A stretch of DNA of 54,988 nt, from contig RAZB01000010.1 of assembly GCA_003612515.1 (NCBI GenBank), positions 1 to 54,988 on the forward strand, given 5' to 3'. Shown piece by piece: positions 1 to 8,769 of the stretch. Positions within the stretch are counted from its first letter, which is position 1; every line of letters begins with the position of its first letter. The notes beneath the pieces are model-generated. The model was not told the DNA's origin. It searched no databases and saw only the letters and a list, made by a program, of their open reading frames with translations. A program made the position numbers and the translations under genes. This stretch comes from a bacterium D16-34 (GTDB lineage: Bacteria; Actinomycetota; Coriobacteriia; Coriobacteriales; Eggerthellaceae).

Positions 1-1
1 C

Positions 2-846
2 TGGTACTATGCAAACTCATCAGGCGTTATGCAATCGGGCGGTTGGCACAAGATTGGCAACACGTGGTATTACCTGTCACGTTCAGGTGCTATGGCAACC
101 GGCTGGCTTAATCTTAAAGGCACCTGGTATTTCTTGGATAGAACCAGTGGTGCTATGTGCGCGAACAACTGGGTATTGGACGGCACGAAGTGGTATTTCG
201 TAGACGGTAGTGGTGCTATGCTTACTTCGCAATGGCTGGATCGTGGTAACACGTGGTACTACCTGTCGAAGTCTGGTCTTATGGCAACAGGTTGGGGCAA
301 AATCAAAGGCGTTTGGTATTTCTTTGATCGCAGTAATGGTGCTATGGCTGCTTCGACTTCAAAAGTTATTGATGGCAAGCAATATTGGTTTGCCTCAAGC
401 GGTGCCATGCGTACTGATACCTGGGTGAAAACATCCGAAGGTGATCCGGTCTTTCTTGGATCAAATGGTATCGTTGCTTATACCGCTCAATATGATTCGC
501 AAGGTCGTATCGTGACGGCTGACAACACCAGTGGTTGGAAGAAAATCGGCTGGGCATGGTTGTATTTTGACAAGGCGAAGAATAATTCATTGCAAACTGG
601 TTGGTTTAAGGTTAACGGAACGTGGTACTTTGCCAATGGCGCCGGCATTATGAAAACCGGTTGGCAGAAGATCAATAACACCTGGTATTACCTCAAATCG
701 AATGGAGCCATGGCAACTGGTTGGTTGAAGCTGGGCTCAACGTGGTATTACCTGGATCCGTCAAGCGGGGCAATGGCTACCGGCATGAAAACCATTTCGG
801 GTAAGCGTTATGCATTCAGCAACTCTGGCGCTTGGATTCAAGAGGG
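2..846 (+). repeat. Tandem choline-binding-type repeat array in the transpeptidase gene
   Basis: Coding repeats of about 60 bases each encode a 20-residue aromatic unit with Trp at positions 2 and 9 and paired Tyr or Phe. The array is broken by diverged units between about 350 and 530 and is more regular from 530 to 790. At the DNA level copies share cores such as acgtggtattacct, so recombination or slippage between copies is possible. Confidence 0.85.
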
Positions 847-1258
847 CGCTGACATGATTGCTCGCGCCCAAGGCTTTTCCAGTGCAACTCCTTGGCTGAT
901 TTTGGTTGATACGCAAACATGTCATGTTGGTATTTTCTACGGATCAAAGGGCAATTGGGAATTGAAGCATTATTGGCTCTGCTCTGCTGGTGCACCTGGA
1001 TCTGAAACCATCAAAGGTGAATATACCGTAGGAATTCGCGGACCGTATTTTGTAGCTGGTGGCAATTTGTGTCATTGGTATACGCAGATTCTTGGAGACT
1101 ATCTCTTCCACTCGAATCTGTATTATCCTGACACAGGTGCTGAGAAAGATATGCGTCTTGGCGTTAACCTCTCGCATGGATGCGTGCGCTTAGATATCAA
1201 GAATGCTAAGTGGATTTACGACAACATTCCTCAGAACACAAAGATATTCATTTGGTAA
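2..1258 (+). CDS. L,D-transpeptidase (YkuD) with N-terminal choline-binding-type repeats, 5' partial
   Basis: The reading frame is open from base 2, so the start and any signal peptide lie outside the window. About the first 280 visible residues are some twelve copies of a 20-residue aromatic repeat of the type GWxxxxGxWYYLxxxGAMAT, the CW_binding_1 (choline-binding) family. The last ~130 residues form a YkuD domain with the catalytic signature SHGCVRL near the C-terminus. YkuD enzymes make 3-3 peptidoglycan cross-links or attach proteins to peptidoglycan outside the membrane. The repeats should dock the enzyme on a choline-bearing envelope polymer. Several middle repeats (around bases 350-520) are divergent. 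A strong terminator follows at 1310-1349. The family calls are firm; the cross-linking role is family knowledge, and choline as ligand is inferred from the repeat type and the lic genes nearby. Confidence 0.9.
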   Translation, partial: WYYANSSGVMQSGGWHKIGNTWYYLSRSGAMATGWLNLKGTWYFLDRTSGAMCANNWVLDGTKWYFVDGSGAMLTSQWLDRGNTWYYLSKSGLMATGWGKIKGVWYFFDRSNGAMAASTSKVIDGKQYWFASSGAMRTDTWVKTSEGDPVFLGSNGIVAYTAQYDSQGRIVTADNTSGWKKIGWAWLYFDKAKNNSLQTGWFKVNGTWYFANGAGIMKTGWQKINNTWYYLKSNGAMATGWLKLGSTWYYLDPSSGAMATGMKTISGKRYAFSNSGAWIQEGADMIARAQGFSSATPWLILVDTQTCHVGIFYGSKGNWELKHYWLCSAGAPGSETIKGEYTVGIRGPYFVAGGNLCHWYTQILGDYLFHSNLYYPDTGAEKDMRLGVNLSHGCVRLDIKNAKWIYDNIPQNTKIFIW

Positions 1259-1309
1259 TGCTGCTTCGTTAGAGAGACGCTCAAAAATTTAGCAAGTGTC
1301 TTGTGAGTG

Positions 1310-1349
1310 CGGTGTGTCTTGTATGGCTATACAGGGCACACCGTTTTTT
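1310..1349 (+). terminator. Intrinsic terminator after the L,D-transpeptidase gene
   Basis: A 15-bp stem (1310-1324 with 1329-1343, two G-U pairs) closes a four-base loop ggct and is followed at once by six T residues (1344-1349). This is a textbook Rho-independent terminator 50 bases after the stop codon. It separates the gene from the downstream membrane-protein gene. The rest of 1259-1506 holds no gene I can support. Confidence 0.9.
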
Positions 1350-1506
1350 CTGCCTTTGGATAAGCAGATATCGTGAGTTTGCGTTAATGTGGATGTGCTC
1401 ATATATACTTTACTGTCTATGGGTTTTGAGGGAACTTAAGCGCACAAGCGCTCTATAGAATCCCAACAACAAGCAAACATGTGGCAATGAGATAGGAAGC
1501 AAAAGC

Positions 1507-3582
1507 ATGTGGGGTCAGTTTTTTATCGCAGTTTTGATTGACGCGCTCTTTTTATGGGTGCCCGGTTATTGTGCACTGCGAACAATTCGTTTTAATCGAT
1601 TCACCTCACTTTTTTGTGCTCCGGTGGTTACCGTCTTTTTTGTCGGCATGCTGTGCATCGTTTATGGCAAGCTTTCAATTACAACCACCTGGCTCAATCT
1701 CATGGTTCCGCTCTCGGCGGTTTTGATTATTCTTGCGCTTGTAAGCGTTGTGATGTTTAGGCGCACATCGAAACATGAGTTGGGTATTGTGCCCACAGCC
1801 TTTAATTGGAAAACTATCGCGCTGTATTTAGCTGTTGGTGTTGTAGTAACGTGCGTTATTTATCTTCGCAATATTAATGGCCCTGCTTCTTTTGCGGAAG
1901 AATATGACAACGTCCATCACCTTGGTGTTATTCGTACGTTTTTAGACACCGGCTCATGGTCGTGTCTTGGTGTGTCTGCGTATGGTATGGGCGAAGCTGC
2001 CGATATTGCCCCTGTTATTGGGTGGTCATTTTATCCGACCATCTGGCATACGTTTGCGGCTTTGGCGTCATCTTGTGTTGGCGCGAGCGTCACCATGGGT
2101 GCAAACGTTGCGAACTTCGTCTTTGTGGCGATAGCATGGCCTATTACCCTGTGCGGTTTTTTGACCTACCTGTTTAAGGACAACAAGAAAGCGCTTATTG
2201 CAGGCGCACTTGTGTTTAGTGCCTTTGGGTCTTTCCCGTGGCGCTTTATTTATTGGGGTACACTCTTTCCTAATGTCGCATCATTTGCAATTTTGGCAGC
2301 GGAGTTGTATTTCTTCATGATGATTTTCGAAGAGAAGATCTCTCGCTCGCATCGTATAGAGTACTTCATCCTCTTTATTGTTGGCTTTATCGGCGTTGCT
2401 TTAACGCATACTAATGCCATCTTTACGGCGGCTTCTTTCTTTATTCCATTTTTGGTATGGAAAGCGAGCCAAATTCCTCAGTCCAACCTGCGGCTTTCGC
2501 GTTTTAATATTTCGCGAGTTTGGTGGGGAGTTATCGCAGCCGTTATCTTGGTTGCATTGTGGCTTATTGCGTACAACCTGCCGATGCTGCATGGTGTTGT
2601 AACGCACGAATGGGCGTCTCAGCGAACATTCGCTCAATCGTTTATGGACCTGCTCTGGATTGCCTACGATGGCTTAGATGCGCAGGCACTGTTGGCGCTT
2701 GCGGTCTTTGTGGGTTCGCTTTATACCTTCAAGCACACGAAATATGCATGGATCACATTTGCTTATCTCATCATGGCTGTGACCTATATCTTTGTCGAAG
2801 CCACCGATGGCAATATCGAGCATATTTTGGGAGGATTTTGGTATACCGATCCGCGTCGCATAGCCGCGTCTCTTGTGCTTTTTGCTATACCGCTTGCCTC
2901 GTTGGGCTTGGCGTGGCTTTTTGATTGGGCGCGCAACCTTTTGAACAAGATGTATGAACTCAAAAAGACGAGTGTTGGTTATACGCGTGTGATTCCTGCG
3001 GGATTATGTCTTGCTGCAGTCGTAATGATCTATTTGCCGAATGCTTCCATTCCTGGCATGTTTGAAGTGCGTTCTGCTATCGAAGGCGCTGAAAATGCTA
3101 TTGCGCATACCTACTCCGATGACGACAGGACTATCTATTCCGATAAAGAGATTGCCTTTGTGGAAGAGGCGATGGAAATTGCTGACGGAGAGCTTATCAT
3201 TAACTGTCCCAATGACGGTTCCGCATTTGCCTATGGCGTGAATGGGGCAAATATCTATTATCGCTATACCGCAGGCGTTGGCGGAGAGTCTGAGTCACCA
3301 GATAGTGTGCTTATTCGCAATGATCTTGATAATATTGCCACCAACGAAGACGTGCAGGATGCGGTTGAAGAGATAGATGCAAAGTATTTTATCCAGCTTG
3401 ATCAGGGTCATCGTGACAAAATGTCACAGCCGCATTTCTGGTCGTATTTCCCAGAACGTTGGGAGGGTGTTGATGATGTCAACGAAAATACTCCCGGATT
3501 CGAGCTTTTGTTGTCAGATGACGATATGAAGTTCTATCGGATAACCGCAGTTGATGACGAAGAGCTTGATCAGACAGCTTAG
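1507..3582 (+). CDS. Large polytopic membrane protein, DUF6541-like
   Basis: This 691-residue protein has roughly a dozen or more hydrophobic segments over residues 1-500, then a hydrophilic C-terminal domain of about 180 residues rich in Asp and Glu. The first third carries acidic and aromatic residues in loops between helices (EEYDNVHHLG, about residues 123-132). That layout resembles GT-C-type glycosyltransferases and actinobacterial DUF6541 proteins, which sit in polysaccharide loci. A role in assembling the surface polymer is inference. The ATG at 1507 follows a modest aggaag ribosome binding site. The stop TAG shares four bases with the stop of the convergent LicD gene. The function is not recognised with certainty. 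Confidence 0.6.
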   Translation: MWGQFFIAVLIDALFLWVPGYCALRTIRFNRFTSLFCAPVVTVFFVGMLCIVYGKLSITTTWLNLMVPLSAVLIILALVSVVMFRRTSKHELGIVPTAFNWKTIALYLAVGVVVTCVIYLRNINGPASFAEEYDNVHHLGVIRTFLDTGSWSCLGVSAYGMGEAADIAPVIGWSFYPTIWHTFAALASSCVGASVTMGANVANFVFVAIAWPITLCGFLTYLFKDNKKALIAGALVFSAFGSFPWRFIYWGTLFPNVASFAILAAELYFFMMIFEEKISRSHRIEYFILFIVGFIGVALTHTNAIFTAASFFIPFLVWKASQIPQSNLRLSRFNISRVWWGVIAAVILVALWLIAYNLPMLHGVVTHEWASQRTFAQSFMDLLWIAYDGLDAQALLALAVFVGSLYTFKHTKYAWITFAYLIMAVTYIFVEATDGNIEHILGGFWYTDPRRIAASLVLFAIPLASLGLAWLFDWARNLLNKMYELKKTSVGYTRVIPAGLCLAAVVMIYLPNASIPGMFEVRSAIEGAENAIAHTYSDDDRTIYSDKEIAFVEEAMEIADGELIINCPNDGSAFAYGVNGANIYYRYTAGVGGESESPDSVLIRNDLDNIATNEDVQDAVEEIDAKYFIQLDQGHRDKMSQPHFWSYFPERWEGVDDVNENTPGFELLLSDDDMKFYRITAVDDEELDQTA

Positions 3583-4451
3583 GCCTGCATGTCGTCTTCG
3601 TCTCCAAAACTTAAACGATAAGGCACAATATAGGATTTGGCGCCCTCGGGAGGGGGCGTCATATAGGTTTCGCCATATACATCACGCATCATTTCATGCG
3701 GTTTTGCGGGCATAACAACATCCATGTCTTCAAATACGTGAGTATCAAGCGGATAAACCATATCTTTTGGATAGTAGCTTTTGATTGGCTCAAGACCAAA
3801 AGGCCAGCCGATATGGTTTGTGTTTTTGCCGGTATACGATTGAGCCGCATCCTGTGTCCATTTATGAAGCGTTTTGCGCGGAAAGACTTTCATGACAACC
3901 GAACCTACAGCGCAACATGCGTATGCGGCATAGCGCTTGATGCCGCGATAGGGCAGATTCGGGAATGGCGTATTTCGAAGCACAAGCATCTTTTCTAAGA
4001 TCCACGTTTTGCGCAGGAGTTTTTTGAGCTCGGCGGGATCATCGGGCATCTCATCAAAGCAGAAGATATCTAAGAAAATACCCAGTTCGCAAGGCACATT
4101 TTTCATGGACATCATGCGAAATTCAGTACCCTTTTTCATAATGCGACTGGTAACAAAAGGGTAGTGCGGATCAATTTGTCCATTAAGGAGCGTGTAATCT
4201 TTGCCCATTTCAAGCGGGACGATTTCTGCTAAACGCTCATAATCTTTTCGTGGCATTGCGATATCAATGTCGTCATCCCAAGGAATGATGCCGTTGTGGC
4301 GAATAGCTCCAAGAACCGTGCCATATACGGCAAAGTATTCAAGTCCATGCTTTTTGCACATGGCATCAAATTTTTTGAGGATCTCAAGTTCAACCAATTG
4401 CAAACGACGAAGTACTTCAGGGCTATAAACCTGGTCAATGGTTGCTTTCAC
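3579..4451 (-). CDS. LicD-family phosphotransferase (first of two)
   Basis: The 290-residue protein carries the LicD/nucleotidyltransferase signature: LGAIRHNGIIPWDDDIDIAM at about residues 48-67, with the metal-binding acidic cluster WDDDID. LicD enzymes move phosphocholine from CDP-choline onto a sugar of teichoic acid or another glycan. The start is GTG at 4451, supported by aaggag seven bases upstream on the minus strand. It ends in a four-base overlap with the convergent membrane-protein gene and is divergent from the flippase gene. Together with the LicC/LicA-type enzymes at 7098-9558 it points to phosphocholine decoration; ribitol-phosphate or another donor is possible, because LicD-like proteins vary in substrate. 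Confidence 0.85.
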   Translation of the reverse strand: MKATIDQVYSPEVLRRLQLVELEILKKFDAMCKKHGLEYFAVYGTVLGAIRHNGIIPWDDDIDIAMPRKDYERLAEIVPLEMGKDYTLLNGQIDPHYPFVTSRIMKKGTEFRMMSMKNVPCELGIFLDIFCFDEMPDDPAELKKLLRKTWILEKMLVLRNTPFPNLPYRGIKRYAAYACCAVGSVVMKVFPRKTLHKWTQDAAQSYTGKNTNHIGWPFGLEPIKSYYPKDMVYPLDTHVFEDMDVVMPAKPHEMMRDVYGETYMTPPPEGAKSYIVPYRLSFGDEDDMQA

Positions 4452-4553
4452 GCAAGACTCCTTATGGTGGTGAATTTGTACGCAATGCTAACAAGTCATT
4501 GTAGCAATGATGCAAGTGGACGAAAATAGACCAACACACAAAAAGGATGGTAC

Positions 4554-5801
4554 ATGGAAGCGTTGAGTTTAAAGAAGAATATGCTTTGGAATTCCGTTGG
4601 CTCGCTGGTGTATTTAGGCTGCCAATGGCTCGTGACCGTATTTGTTGCACGCATGGCGCCAGATTATGAGTCTGCTGGTGTTTTAGCGCTTGCTATGGCA
4701 ATTTCGAACATCTTTGCTCACATTGCTCTGTATCGTATTCGTACCTATCAAGTTACCGACGTGAATAAATCGGTATCGGCGCAAGAATATGTTGCATTTC
4801 GCCTTATAACGATTGCGGTTGGTGGCATTGGAATCAGCATCTATATCTTTGCAACATGCGATCCGTCAGTGTTTTTGCCAGTGTTTTTGTATCTCGTTTT
4901 TCGCGCTGGCGAAGTTTTTATTGATGTGTTGCACGGAGTTGATCAGCAGAATTTCCGCATGGACTACTGTGGTAAGTCGCTCTTTGCTCGTGGCGTTTTG
5001 TTCCTTGTGGCATTTTTGGCAGTCTTTGGGCTTACTCATAATCTGTCGCTTGCCATTGTGGGTATGATTTTGGTTACCTATCCTGTCATCATATATGACG
5101 CACGTAAGGCCGCTCAGTTTGACAAGCTGAAGCCCTCAATCACTAAGCATCGCGCCTTTGAACTGGCAAAGATATGCTTGCCCGCGGTTTTAGGTTCGGT
5201 GTTTTATATTGCCGTTAACTCACTTGCCCGCCAATATTTACAAATTCACTCTGGCGAAGAGGCGCTGGGAATTTATGCGTCTGTCTGCACGCCTGCGGTT
5301 ATTTTGCAGGCAGGGGCAAGTTATTTATATTCTCCTATCTTGGGAGTTTTCGCAAAGCACTATCTCAATAAAGACGTGAAGGCTTTTAATCGGTTGCTTG
5401 GCATGGTGACAGGCGGTATTATTGGGCTGTTCGTACTCTGTTTGATCGGGTTTTATTTTGCCGGCGAACCTTTGCTTGATTTTGCTTTCGGCGAAAGTAT
5501 TTTGGCATATGTCTACTTGCTCTATCCTGCGCTTCTCTGCGTTATGCTCACGGCTTATGTGTCATTTATGAGCGATGTAATGGTCACTGTTCGCGATATG
5601 CGCGGCAACGTCATTGCTAACGGAATTGGTTTTGTCATTTCGCTTCCGGCGACATATTTTTGCGTAGCAGCGTGGGACATGAACGGCGTGAGCTATTCAG
5701 TATCAATTGCATACTTTGTTGCTATTGTCATTATGCTCGGCTTTCTGTTTGTTCGTATGCGCGAAGTTGCCAGAGAAGCTAGTCTTGATAAAGCTCAATA
5801 A
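4554..5801 (+). CDS. Wzx/MATE-like polysaccharide flippase
   Basis: This is a 415-residue protein with about twelve hydrophobic segments, starting MEALSLKKNMLWNSVGSL, a typical opening for O-unit or teichoic-acid flippases of the polysaccharide biosynthesis family. Such proteins flip lipid-linked repeat units across the membrane. It is somewhat shorter than the usual 450-500 residues. The ATG is preceded by aaaagga at a good distance. Its 3' end overlaps the convergent dehydrogenase gene by 23 bases. A Wzx-like flippase together with an ABC exporter (15965-16756) in one locus suggests two export routes or two polymers. Confidence 0.8.
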   Translation: MEALSLKKNMLWNSVGSLVYLGCQWLVTVFVARMAPDYESAGVLALAMAISNIFAHIALYRIRTYQVTDVNKSVSAQEYVAFRLITIAVGGIGISIYIFATCDPSVFLPVFLYLVFRAGEVFIDVLHGVDQQNFRMDYCGKSLFARGVLFLVAFLAVFGLTHNLSLAIVGMILVTYPVIIYDARKAAQFDKLKPSITKHRAFELAKICLPAVLGSVFYIAVNSLARQYLQIHSGEEALGIYASVCTPAVILQAGASYLYSPILGVFAKHYLNKDVKAFNRLLGMVTGGIIGLFVLCLIGFYFAGEPLLDFAFGESILAYVYLLYPALLCVMLTAYVSFMSDVMVTVRDMRGNVIANGIGFVISLPATYFCVAAWDMNGVSYSVSIAYFVAIVIMLGFLFVRMREVAREASLDKAQ

Positions 5802-6855
5802 AGTCCGTTTGGTTAGTTGGCAGATCGGCAATGATCTGCTCAGGCTGTGCAGTGGATACATACCATTCCCACATCTGGTCAATAGTAGGCGTTGGGACAT
5901 CCATAAGACGCGCAATGTCGATAATTGTTTTCATGCCATAAGCAAAGTCCGCAACAAAATAGCGAGAGCTAAAATCGGGAATCCAGCCTCCATCAGATTC
6001 CTTCATAGGAGAGCTTAATCCTGCAAAGGCGGGAATGTGTGAAATCTTAGCCGTCATCGCCTCTACCGTAGGGCTTTCATAATGATCTTTCAGCGAGCGA
6101 ACACCGCTGAGATTAAGATCACTTTGCGATTCAATCTTGCGACAAAGTGTTTGCACCTCAGCGTCAGCGGCGATAAGGGTTTGTGAAGCGTCGTCAGTCC
6201 ACCCTTCGTAAAACAGAAAGTTTTCCGGATACGTCATGCCGGGCTCCCAAGACTTAAACATGGAGAATAGACGCGAAGTGTGCAAGATTGGGTTTGATGG
6301 AGTAAGCGTCTCAATGAGATAAGTTGGCAGCGTTACAACAGGCATTTCGAAGAGATATTCACAGAGCTTCTTTGCTTCGAACGTGTAGCGGGCGGGGAGT
6401 GCTGCCACAAATAGTTCTGGTTTGCGTCCAAGCGCATAGACACTATTGGGGGTTTCTGCGAGCCGAGCTACGGCATGCACACGCTGCAATCCAACGAGCC
6501 GCGCACCTAACGCTATATGTTCTTGAAAATAGAATTCGCCCATAGCACCAGGCACAACTCCAATCCAAAGACCTGGGTGAACAAAGGGTAGAATGCGCTG
6601 TGCGGTCTGTTTAAGCATAAACGTTGGATGCGTAATAAAAACTGCATCAGCTTTTGAGATGACATCGTAGTCTGGAGTGATTGCCGCAACGTCCACTTCA
6701 AAACTAATGCTGTCGTCAGGATTAAAGACGCGCAGATGAGTGCTATCAGTTTTTGGATGAGCGCTTATGAGGGTGACGGTGTTTTGAGCGTTATGGGCAA
6801 AATCTGCTGCCATGAGCATACCAATGTTGCCCGCTCCAATAATGACGATATTCAT
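5779..6855 (-). CDS. Octopine/nopaline dehydrogenase-family NAD(P) oxidoreductase
   Basis: This 358-residue protein opens with a Rossmann nucleotide-binding motif (IVIIGAGNIGMLMAADF). A C-terminal helical domain contains SNPILHTSRLF, matching the substrate domain of the NAD/NADP octopine dehydrogenase family. These enzymes reductively join an amino acid and a keto acid, or oxidise the product. I place the start at ATG 6855 because aaaggag lies five bases upstream; the in-frame GTG at 6861 directly abuts that site. It lies between a flippase and the lic genes, so it may supply an unusual amino compound to the surface polymer. That is inference, as no substrate can be read from the sequence. 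Confidence 0.75.
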   Translation of the reverse strand: MNIVIIGAGNIGMLMAADFAHNAQNTVTLISAHPKTDSTHLRVFNPDDSISFEVDVAAITPDYDVISKADAVFITHPTFMLKQTAQRILPFVHPGLWIGVVPGAMGEFYFQEHIALGARLVGLQRVHAVARLAETPNSVYALGRKPELFVAALPARYTFEAKKLCEYLFEMPVVTLPTYLIETLTPSNPILHTSRLFSMFKSWEPGMTYPENFLFYEGWTDDASQTLIAADAEVQTLCRKIESQSDLNLSGVRSLKDHYESPTVEAMTAKISHIPAFAGLSSPMKESDGGWIPDFSSRYFVADFAYGMKTIIDIARLMDVPTPTIDQMWEWYVSTAQPEQIIADLPTNQTDFIELYQD

Positions 6856-6861
6856 AATCAC

Positions 6862-7097
6862 TCCTTTGACGTGGCATTATGCGATTAAAATAGCACCATT
6901 TCTATCCTGATAGTAACCTGAAAACTTCTTGCACGTTTTATAGTTTAAGCAGCTAAATCGTTTTTTATGAGACGATTATTTCAATTGCGTCAGTTATACT
7001 CGGGTAACTTAAGAATTAGTTAAGATGAGTTTAGGTCTATGATGCACATTTTGGTAGTCGGATGACCATAAATACATGAGGAAGAAAGGCCGCGTTC
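6862..7097. other. Intergenic region between divergent genes
   Basis: This AT-rich 236-base interval separates the minus-strand dehydrogenase from the plus-strand lic fusion gene and should hold promoters for both. The best -10-like element for the plus strand is TATGAT at 7038-7043, with a weak TTAGTT 16 bases upstream; another is TATACT near 6995. A 6-bp inverted repeat (6956-6961 with 6972-6977) could be a regulator site or chance. No coding signal is seen. Confidence 0.4.
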
Positions 7098-8717
7098 GTG
7101 ACCAAGCAATATCAATCTCACCTTGCTCGTGCGTCTGCTTCGGCGGGTATGTACACGGTTGATAATGCAGTTATATTGGCTGCAGGCGAGGCTTCGCGTT
7201 TTGCGCCGCTCTCATTTGAAAAGCCTAAGCCCATGTTTGAAGTGCGTGGAGAGGTGCTCATCGATAGAATGATTCGCCAATTGCACGAAGTTGGCGTGTC
7301 GCAGGTATATGTTGTTGTTGGCTATATGGCTGAAGCTTTCGATTATCTGAAAGATGTCCCTGGTGTTGAGGTAGTGTTTAACCCAGATTATGCCAACATG
7401 AATAATTTTGCATCGCTTTATGCGGTGGCAGATAAGCTGGCGAATAGTTATATTTGTTCTGCCGATCAGTATTACACGGAAAACATTTTTGCTTCTCAGC
7501 TTGATGCGCCATATTGTTCAGCTGTTCGTTCTACTGAGCCTGGTGGAGAGCGTATTTTGGTGGTTGACGGTATGCTTTGTGAGGTTGGCGTTATCGAGAG
7601 CAATTTGCGTCTGCAAGGGCCAATTTTTCTTAACGAGGACTACTCAAAGCGCTTAACAGACATTTTGGCTCAAGCATACAAGGATCCGAATTGTGCGCAT
7701 ATGCTTTGGGATGAGCTTTTGGCTGCACACTTGTCGGAGTTTCCGTTGAACGTAAAAATTTATGAGCCTGGCATCATTTATGAGTTTAATTACCTCAATG
7801 ATTTGCGAGGGTTTGATACAGACTTTTTCGAAAACGTCGATTCGACAATTTTGGACAACATTTGCAACACGCTTCAATGTGAGCGCGAAGATATTTCTGG
7901 GGTATATCCTTTTGAGGCAGGGCTTTCAAATTTGTCGGTTATGTTTGAGGCTAATGAAAACATGTATGTGTATCGACATCCTGGAGCTGGAACCAACGAG
8001 ATAATTAATCGCAAACACGAAGCGCAAGCTCTTGAATTGGCGAAAGAGCTTGGTCTTGATTCGACATACTTGTTTGCTGATCCGCAGGTAGGTTGGAAGA
8101 TTTCATATTTTGTGGATGGATGTGTGCCTTTTGATTACGAGAATCCAGATCACGTAAAACAGGCGTTGTCGTTGGTTCACAAACTGCATACGAGTGGTGT
8201 GAGCACAGAAGCAACGTTTGATTATTTGGCGTTAGCTAAAGACATGGAAGCAGCCTTAAACACACAAGGCTGGGAGTGGCCTGAAGATTACGCAGAACTT
8301 CGCGACACCATCATGCACCTCGATTCGCTCATGGAGCAAGACAGAGGCGAGTTGGTTTTTTGTCACAACGATTTTTATGGCCCTAATATCCTCGTTACAA
8401 AAGATGATATGCAGCTTATTGACTGGGAATATGCAGGCATGTGTGATTATGCGAATGATCTTGGCAGCTTTGTTGCCCAAGGATCGGGTTATGACGTAGA
8501 AAAAACCATTGAAATGCTGCCTTTGTATTATGGTCGAAAACCGTCTCCCGAAGAAATTCGGCATGTGCTTGGTGCTGTTGGTTTGGTGGGTTACTTTTGG
8601 TATGTTTGGTCGCAATACAAAGCAAGCTTAGGCAATCCCATGGATGAATGGGCTTGTGTTTGGTATGACGCGGCAAAAGTGTTTAGCGCCGAAGCGCTAA
8701 CCTATTATCAAGAATAA
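7098..8717 (+). CDS. Fused LicC-type nucleotidyltransferase and LicA-type choline kinase
   Basis: This 539-residue protein has two enzyme halves. Residues ~20-240 are a nucleotidyltransferase with the loop GEASRFAPLSFEKPKP, as in CTP:phosphocholine cytidylyltransferases. Residues ~260-530 are a choline/aminoglycoside kinase fold with the catalytic HNDFYGPNIL and the metal-binding IDWEYAG about 15 residues later. The product would take free choline (or a similar amino alcohol) to phosphocholine and then CDP-choline, the LicD donor. In Streptococcus and Haemophilus these steps are separate licA and licC genes. The start is GTG at 7098 with agaaagg upstream. No LicB-type choline importer is visible in the window. 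Fold assignments are firm; choline specificity is inferred from the two licD genes and the repeat proteins. Confidence 0.85.
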   Translation: MTKQYQSHLARASASAGMYTVDNAVILAAGEASRFAPLSFEKPKPMFEVRGEVLIDRMIRQLHEVGVSQVYVVVGYMAEAFDYLKDVPGVEVVFNPDYANMNNFASLYAVADKLANSYICSADQYYTENIFASQLDAPYCSAVRSTEPGGERILVVDGMLCEVGVIESNLRLQGPIFLNEDYSKRLTDILAQAYKDPNCAHMLWDELLAAHLSEFPLNVKIYEPGIIYEFNYLNDLRGFDTDFFENVDSTILDNICNTLQCEREDISGVYPFEAGLSNLSVMFEANENMYVYRHPGAGTNEIINRKHEAQALELAKELGLDSTYLFADPQVGWKISYFVDGCVPFDYENPDHVKQALSLVHKLHTSGVSTEATFDYLALAKDMEAALNTQGWEWPEDYAELRDTIMHLDSLMEQDRGELVFCHNDFYGPNILVTKDDMQLIDWEYAGMCDYANDLGSFVAQGSGYDVEKTIEMLPLYYGRKPSPEEIRHVLGAVGLVGYFWYVWSQYKASLGNPMDEWACVWYDAAKVFSAEALTYYQE

Positions 8718-8769
8718 CTTTAAGCGAACAAGGTGAGATACCTTGAATATAAAAAGGAGTAGGGTGGGC

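Noticed and set aside
4452-4553. Clear divergent promoters between the first licD and the flippase gene
   Set aside because: Only weak -10-like words are present and no convincing -35/-10 pair was found on either strand.
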